Shown here piece by piece: positions 6,664 through 9,269 of a stretch of 9,269 nt of DNA (positions are counted from its first letter, which is position 1; every line of letters starts with the position of its first letter). Source of the DNA: Planctomicrobium sp. (GTDB lineage Bacteria > Planctomycetota > Planctomycetia > Planctomycetales > Planctomycetaceae); assembly GCA_029259835.1 (NCBI GenBank), contig JAJDEL010000144.1:1-9269 (forward strand), given 5' to 3'. The notes under the pieces are model-generated. The model was not told the origin of the DNA and ran no database searches. It saw nothing but the letters and a program-made list of their open reading frames with translations. A program made the position numbers and the translations under genes.

Positions 6664-7119
6664 TCAGACACCGCGAACCCGAAGAAACCCAGCGATTCCA
6701 ACGACGACCGCTGCGAGAATGAGTGTCAAAGCCGACCAGAATCTTGAATTCTGTCGCATTTTCTCGAAGGCTGATGCCCGACCAGGCAGAACGGACGCGA
6801 AAAAGAAAACCACGAAGGCGACCAGGATCTTGATCCCCATATACATGTGGTATTTCTTGTCGTCCACTTCAGCGTGGGCAGGTGCGGCGACTGCCAAGTA
6901 GTTGTAAAACCCGGTGAAAATCAGGAGTCCAATTGCCATCCCTACGTAGGCTCTCCATTTCTTCATCACTCGTTCTTTGAATGCGTCATGCTCTGCATCC
7001 GGAAGTTCTTTCGCGGCTGGGGCGAGAACCAGAAACATGAACAACGATCCACCAAAGAGCAGAATAGCCCCCAAAATGTGTAAAACACGGGAAAGAACGT
7101 CGAGTGGGAAAAGATCCAT
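6664..7119 (-). CDS. CopD-like integral membrane protein, four transmembrane helices
   Basis: From ATG 7119 this is a 151-residue protein; GTG 7128 would add three residues, and neither has a clear ribosome site. Hydrophobic segments at about 10-33, 57-79, 92-111 and 127-146 predict four membrane helices. The first carries VLHILGAILLFGGSLFMFLVLAP, which resembles the His-containing first helix of CopD-like and related DUF families. A charged loop (about 37-56) joins helices 1 and 2, and a short loop with DDKKYHMYMG precedes helix 3. CopD proteins are usually larger and linked to copper handling. Here only the short membrane unit is present, with no CopC, cupredoxin or copper-pump neighbour in view, so a copper role is not claimed. 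It is transcribed towards the sigma gene and divergently from the isomerase-like gene. Confidence 0.75.
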   Translation of the reverse strand: MDLFPLDVLSRVLHILGAILLFGGSLFMFLVLAPAAKELPDAEHDAFKERVMKKWRAYVGMAIGLLIFTGFYNYLAVAAPAHAEVDDKKYHMYMGIKILVAFVVFFFASVLPGRASAFEKMRQNSRFWSALTLILAAVVVGIAGFLRVRGV

Positions 7120-7197
7120 GGCAATCACTTTCGGAATGTGAACTCAAAATCTAAGTCGGCGAGAAGTAATGGATGTTGCATAGTAACGCGAACAGGT

Positions 7198-7226
7198 TTG
7201 AAATTTCGACCGCACTCAGATACTTT
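7198..7226 (+). promoter_or_regulatory. Possible sigma-70-type promoter for the isomerase-like gene
   Basis: TTGAAA (7198-7203) and TACTTT (7221-7226) are separated by exactly 17 bp, with about 50 bp from there to the start codon. The -35 matches the consensus well and the -10 only in three of six positions, so this is tentative. Confidence 0.25.
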
Positions 7227-7277
7227 CTCGGTTCTGTCAGTACATCAACTCAAATTTTTAATATCAGGAGTCTTGCT

Positions 7278-8279
7278 ATGGGGCGTCCAGTCACCTTGTT
7301 TACAGGCCAATGGGCAGATCTTCCACTAGAAGAACTGGTCAAAAAGGCGAAAGCGTTTGGGTACGATGGACTCGAACTGGCCTGCTGGGGTGACCATTTC
7401 GAAGTCGACAAGGCTCTTTCAGACGACACTTACTGCGCGAAGAAGAGAGACCTCCTTGAACGGCACGACCTGAAACTGTTCGCAATCTCCAATCACCTCG
7501 TTGGTCAGGCGGTTTGCGACAACATTGACCAGCGGCATCAAGCAATCCTTCCGGAGTACGTTTGGGGAGACGGCGACCCATCTGGTGTGACTGAACGGGC
7601 TATCGAAGAAATGAAAAACACAGCGCGAGCGGCTCAAAAGCTGGGAGTGAGCGTTGTGAATGGATTCACCGGATCGAGCATCTGGCCATACATCTATGAT
7701 TTCCCGCCGACGCCACCAGCAATGATCCAAGCAGGTTTCCAGCAATTTGCTGACCTTTGGAATCCGATTCTTGATGTGTTCCAGGAATGTGGAATTCGCT
7801 TCGCCCTGGAAGTCCATCCAACGGAAATTGCGTTTGATATTTATTCTGCCAAGACAGCTCTGGAAGCCATCGGTCATCGTGAAGAATTCGGATTTAACTT
7901 TGATCCAAGTCATCTGATCTGGCAAGGTGTTGATCCTGTCGAATTTATTCGTGAATTCCCGAACCGAATTTATCACGTTCACATGAAGGATGCCTCCACA
8001 ACCTTGAACGGTCGCAGTGGAATTCTTTCCAGCCATCTTTCGTTTGGCGACCCGCGTCGAGGTTGGGACTTCCGCAGTGTTGGTCTCGGTGGAGGTCGCT
8101 TCTAAGAAATCATTCGGGCATTGAACGCGGTCGGTTACCCGGACGATATGCCGCTCTCTGTTGAGTGGGAAGATTGCGGCATGGACCGCGATCAAGGAGC
8201 CGCTGAGGCCGCGGACTTCTGCCATAACATCGATTTCAAATCAAGTGGTGTTCGCTTCGATGCAGCCTTTGGTGATTAA
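7278..8279 (+). pseudogene. Sugar phosphate isomerase/epimerase-like TIM-barrel gene interrupted by an in-frame TAA
   Basis: ATG 7278 is the start, with CAGGAG 7 nt upstream; extending the frame to 7173 adds 35 residues without family character. The product opens [19 protein letters not shown] and belongs to the xylose-isomerase-like TIM-barrel (AP endonuclease family 2) group. TAA 8103-8105 ends the frame after 275 residues. Translation beyond it in the same frame gives [20 protein letters not shown] and continues to a second TAA at 8277-8279, for a normal length near 333. By family knowledge the metal and catalytic positions are E178 (LEVHPTE), D209 (NFDPSH), H235 (HVHMKD) and E296 (SVEWED). 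The last lies beyond the stop, so the short product should be inactive. One G-to-T change (GAA to TAA) would explain it. Substrate unknown; sequencing error is possible. Confidence 0.85.
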
Positions 8280-8307
8280 CGGACGCACAAATTCAATATC
8301 GAATTTC

Positions 8308-8342
8308 AAGAGCCTCCGTCGTTTTGACTGCGGAGGCTCTTT
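8308..8342 (+). terminator. Intrinsic-terminator-like hairpin after the isomerase-like gene
   Basis: AAGAGCCTCCG (8308-8318) pairs perfectly with CGGAGGCTCTT (8331-8341) around a 12-nt loop, 29 bp after the full-length stop. Only a short T run follows (CTCTTTGCG), so termination may be partial. It ends 13 bp before the ankyrin gene start and probably insulates the two genes. Confidence 0.65.
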
Positions 8343-8354
8343 GCGTGATGGACC

Positions 8355-9008
8355 ATGATCATACATTTCAAAACAGAGCGATTGGCAGCTCAATCTCCTT
8401 TGCGGAGTCTTCTCTGCTGGATGATCGTTTTGACCTCTTTGAGCGGATGTGCACCGCCTCCAGTTGAAGAAATTCCCGATGTCGACTTCGCACTGCATAA
8501 TGAACAGGCAATCGACCGCTACCTCAAACAATTGCTTGACTCAGAGGATCGGAAGATTACTGGCTTTACAGAAGCGGCGCGTTGGGGGCGCATTCAGATT
8601 GTGGAAGAGTTGCTCGGCAGCGGCATGGATGTCGACGCGCAGGACGAATATGGTCGCACAGCACTGGTTCTAGCTGCATCTGGTGGACAACTGGAGATTG
8701 TCGAATTACTGATTGAGCATGGAGCGAACGTCAACTTTCAGGGAAAGGGTAACGGATTCACACCTTTAATCGCTCTGCTTGGCGCACTGCATTCGGAGCG
8801 AGTTTATTCTCTTGGTGTTCAGATTTTTCTTGATGCCGGAGCGCAAACGACCTTCAAAGACCAAAATGGTCGAAACGCAATTGACTGGGTTCAGATTCGA
8901 ATCAAAGAAGGGCGCTTGCCGCCTGAATTTTTGAATGAATTGAAAGCCAGGCGTCAGCACCCGAAAGAAGAGGCTCAACGACAATCTGTGCGCGAGACTT
9001 TGATTTAA
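8355..9008 (+). CDS. Ankyrin-repeat lipoprotein
   Basis: This 217-residue protein starts at ATG 8355. No strong ribosome site precedes it, but this start gives a complete lipoprotein signal: positively charged N-terminus, hydrophobic CWMIVLTSLS, and lipobox LSGC with the lipidated cysteine at residue 32, followed by the proline-rich APPPVEE. The mature protein should be membrane-anchored and face the periplasm. Ankyrin repeats follow: about 66-98 (TGFTEAARWGRIQIVEELLG), 99-131 (YGRTALVLAASGGQLEIVEL, then GANVNF), a longer one at about 134-168 (GFTPLIALLGAL, then LDAGAQTTF), and a partial unit from 171 (NGRNAIDWVQ). The C-terminus (about 195-217) is charged. Such repeats bind proteins; the partner is unknown. 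It probably has its own promoter, since a hairpin lies immediately upstream. Confidence 0.85.
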   Translation: MIIHFKTERLAAQSPLRSLLCWMIVLTSLSGCAPPPVEEIPDVDFALHNEQAIDRYLKQLLDSEDRKITGFTEAARWGRIQIVEELLGSGMDVDAQDEYGRTALVLAASGGQLEIVELLIEHGANVNFQGKGNGFTPLIALLGALHSERVYSLGVQIFLDAGAQTTFKDQNGRNAIDWVQIRIKEGRLPPEFLNELKARRQHPKEEAQRQSVRETLI

Positions 9009-9053
9009 AGGTGAACCCCAATCTCTGATCATGCTGCGCAGGCCAGTCACCTT
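9008..9053 (+). terminator. Weak stem-loop at the ankyrin gene stop
   Basis: AAGGTGA (9008-9014) and TCACCTT (9047-9053) form a 7-bp stem with a 32-nt interior that itself contains the palindrome CTGCGCAG (9034-9041). It overlaps the stop codon and has no T tract. A terminator or RNA-end structure is possible, but support is limited. Confidence 0.25.
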
Positions 9054-9093
9054 CTGCGAAAATTTGTATCACTTGCAGGCACAAGAATGGATC

Positions 9094-9122
9094 CGCAGAT
9101 TTTGAAGAGAGGCGCAGATTTT
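9094..9122. repeat. Direct repeat CGCAGATTTT, two copies
   Basis: CGCAGATTTT occurs at 9094-9103 and 9113-9122, 19 bp apart, in non-coding sequence. It resembles CGCAGATT-type dispersed intergenic repeats known from many bacteria, but this window alone cannot show that it is repeated elsewhere. Confidence 0.45.
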
Positions 9123-9150
9123 CAGGGGCAAGGCGAGTGGAGAGAGTCAG

Positions 9151-9177
9151 TTCCCTGAGCTTCGGACGCGAAGGGAA
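9151..9177. repeat. Bulged stem-loop upstream of the terminal repeat
   Basis: TTCCC (9151-9155) pairs with GGGAA (9173-9177), and TTCG (9161-9164) pairs with CGAA (9169-9172) around a GACG loop, leaving a 5-nt bulge on the left side. It may be part of the same intergenic repeat unit as the flanking elements, or a terminator remnant for the ankyrin gene. Confidence 0.3.
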
Positions 9178-9183
9178 TTCAGT

Positions 9184-9261
9184 TTTGGAACACTAATAAC
9201 CACTAAGTCACACTAAGAATTCTCTTTATTTGTGTTGATCAGTGAAGATTAGTGTTCCAAA
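9184..9261. repeat. 78-bp imperfect hairpin with 10-bp-periodic CACTAA units
   Basis: The outer arms TTTGGAACACTAAT (9184-9197) and ATTAGTGTTCCAAA (9248-9261) are perfect 14-bp complements. Pairing continues in register after a 3x3 internal loop: CACT (9201-9204) with AGTG (9241-9244). A further CACA (9209-9212) pairs with TGTG (9231-9234). CACTAA begins at 9191, 9201 and 9211, exactly 10 bp apart. No coding frame is present. The layout suits a REP- or MITE-like dispersed intergenic element, which is inference without the rest of the genome. Confidence 0.6.
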
Positions 9262-9269
9262 TTTCTTCT

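Noticed and set aside
6664..7119. Copper resistance assignment for the four-helix protein
   Set aside because: Only the short membrane segment resembles CopD; there is no CopC partner, cupredoxin or copper pump nearby, so only the fold-level similarity is reported.
7173..7277. 35-codon N-terminal extension of the isomerase-like gene
   Set aside because: The extra residues lack family character, and the ATG at 7278 has CAGGAG at good spacing. The extension covers the likely promoter and leader.
8103..8105. Recoding of the internal TAA as a special amino acid
   Set aside because: Selenocysteine uses TGA and pyrrolysine uses TAG. TAA recoding would need a changed genetic code, but other genes here (the DUF1553, sigma and ankyrin genes) end at TAA in the expected places.
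7419..8225. 268-codon open frame on the minus strand
   Set aside because: It is antisense to the isomerase-like gene, whose translation shows clear TIM-barrel motifs on both sides of the stop. The antisense product has no recognisable domain, and its openness is a side effect of codon bias.

Overview
The window reads as chromosome from a planctomycete (Planctomycetales-like; genus not resolvable). The main reason is the gene set at the left end. A DUF1553 C-terminus, a secreted PPC-domain protein and a Tat-exported DUF1501 protein lie in tandem, a module that is heavily expanded in Planctomycetes. A long sigma-70 family factor with appended helix-turn-helix domains and a TIM-barrel sugar isomerase/epimerase-like gene fit the same background. 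I see no tRNA, rRNA, CRISPR array, transposase or phage gene.

Layout. Positions 2-4351 (+) hold the end of an operon. The 3' end of a DUF1549/DUF1553-type gene is followed 28 bp later by a 769-aa exported PPC protein, which overlaps the DUF1501 gene by four bases (ATGA). Three stem-loops then fill the 152-bp gap to a convergent gene; the last has A and T tracts on its two sides and can terminate in both directions. Positions 4504-6171 (-) encode a 555-aa sigma factor with three N-terminal HTH-like modules, sigma regions 1.2, 2 and 4, and no recognisable region 3. Its roughly 490-bp upstream region contains no convincing gene but has several dyads. Positions 6664-7119 (-) encode a four-helix CopD-like membrane protein.

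Divergent from that gene, 7278-8279 (+) is a sugar phosphate isomerase/epimerase-like gene broken by one in-frame TAA at 8103-8105. Reading continues in the same frame for 57 family-like codons after it. A terminator-like hairpin follows, then a 217-aa ankyrin-repeat lipoprotein (8355-9008, +). The last 260 bp hold intergenic repeats, including a 78-bp imperfect hairpin with CACTAA repeated at an exact 10-bp period.

How the parts relate. The first three genes form one export-linked module: PPC protein by Sec, DUF1501 by Tat, and DUF1553 partners usually envelope-associated. The sigma factor, membrane protein, broken isomerase and ankyrin lipoprotein look like independent transcription units. 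The points most worth a second look are the sigma factor (HTH array, altered -10-recognition residues, dyad over its own start), the nonsense codon in the isomerase, the coiled-coil insertion in the PPC protein, and the right-end repeat.
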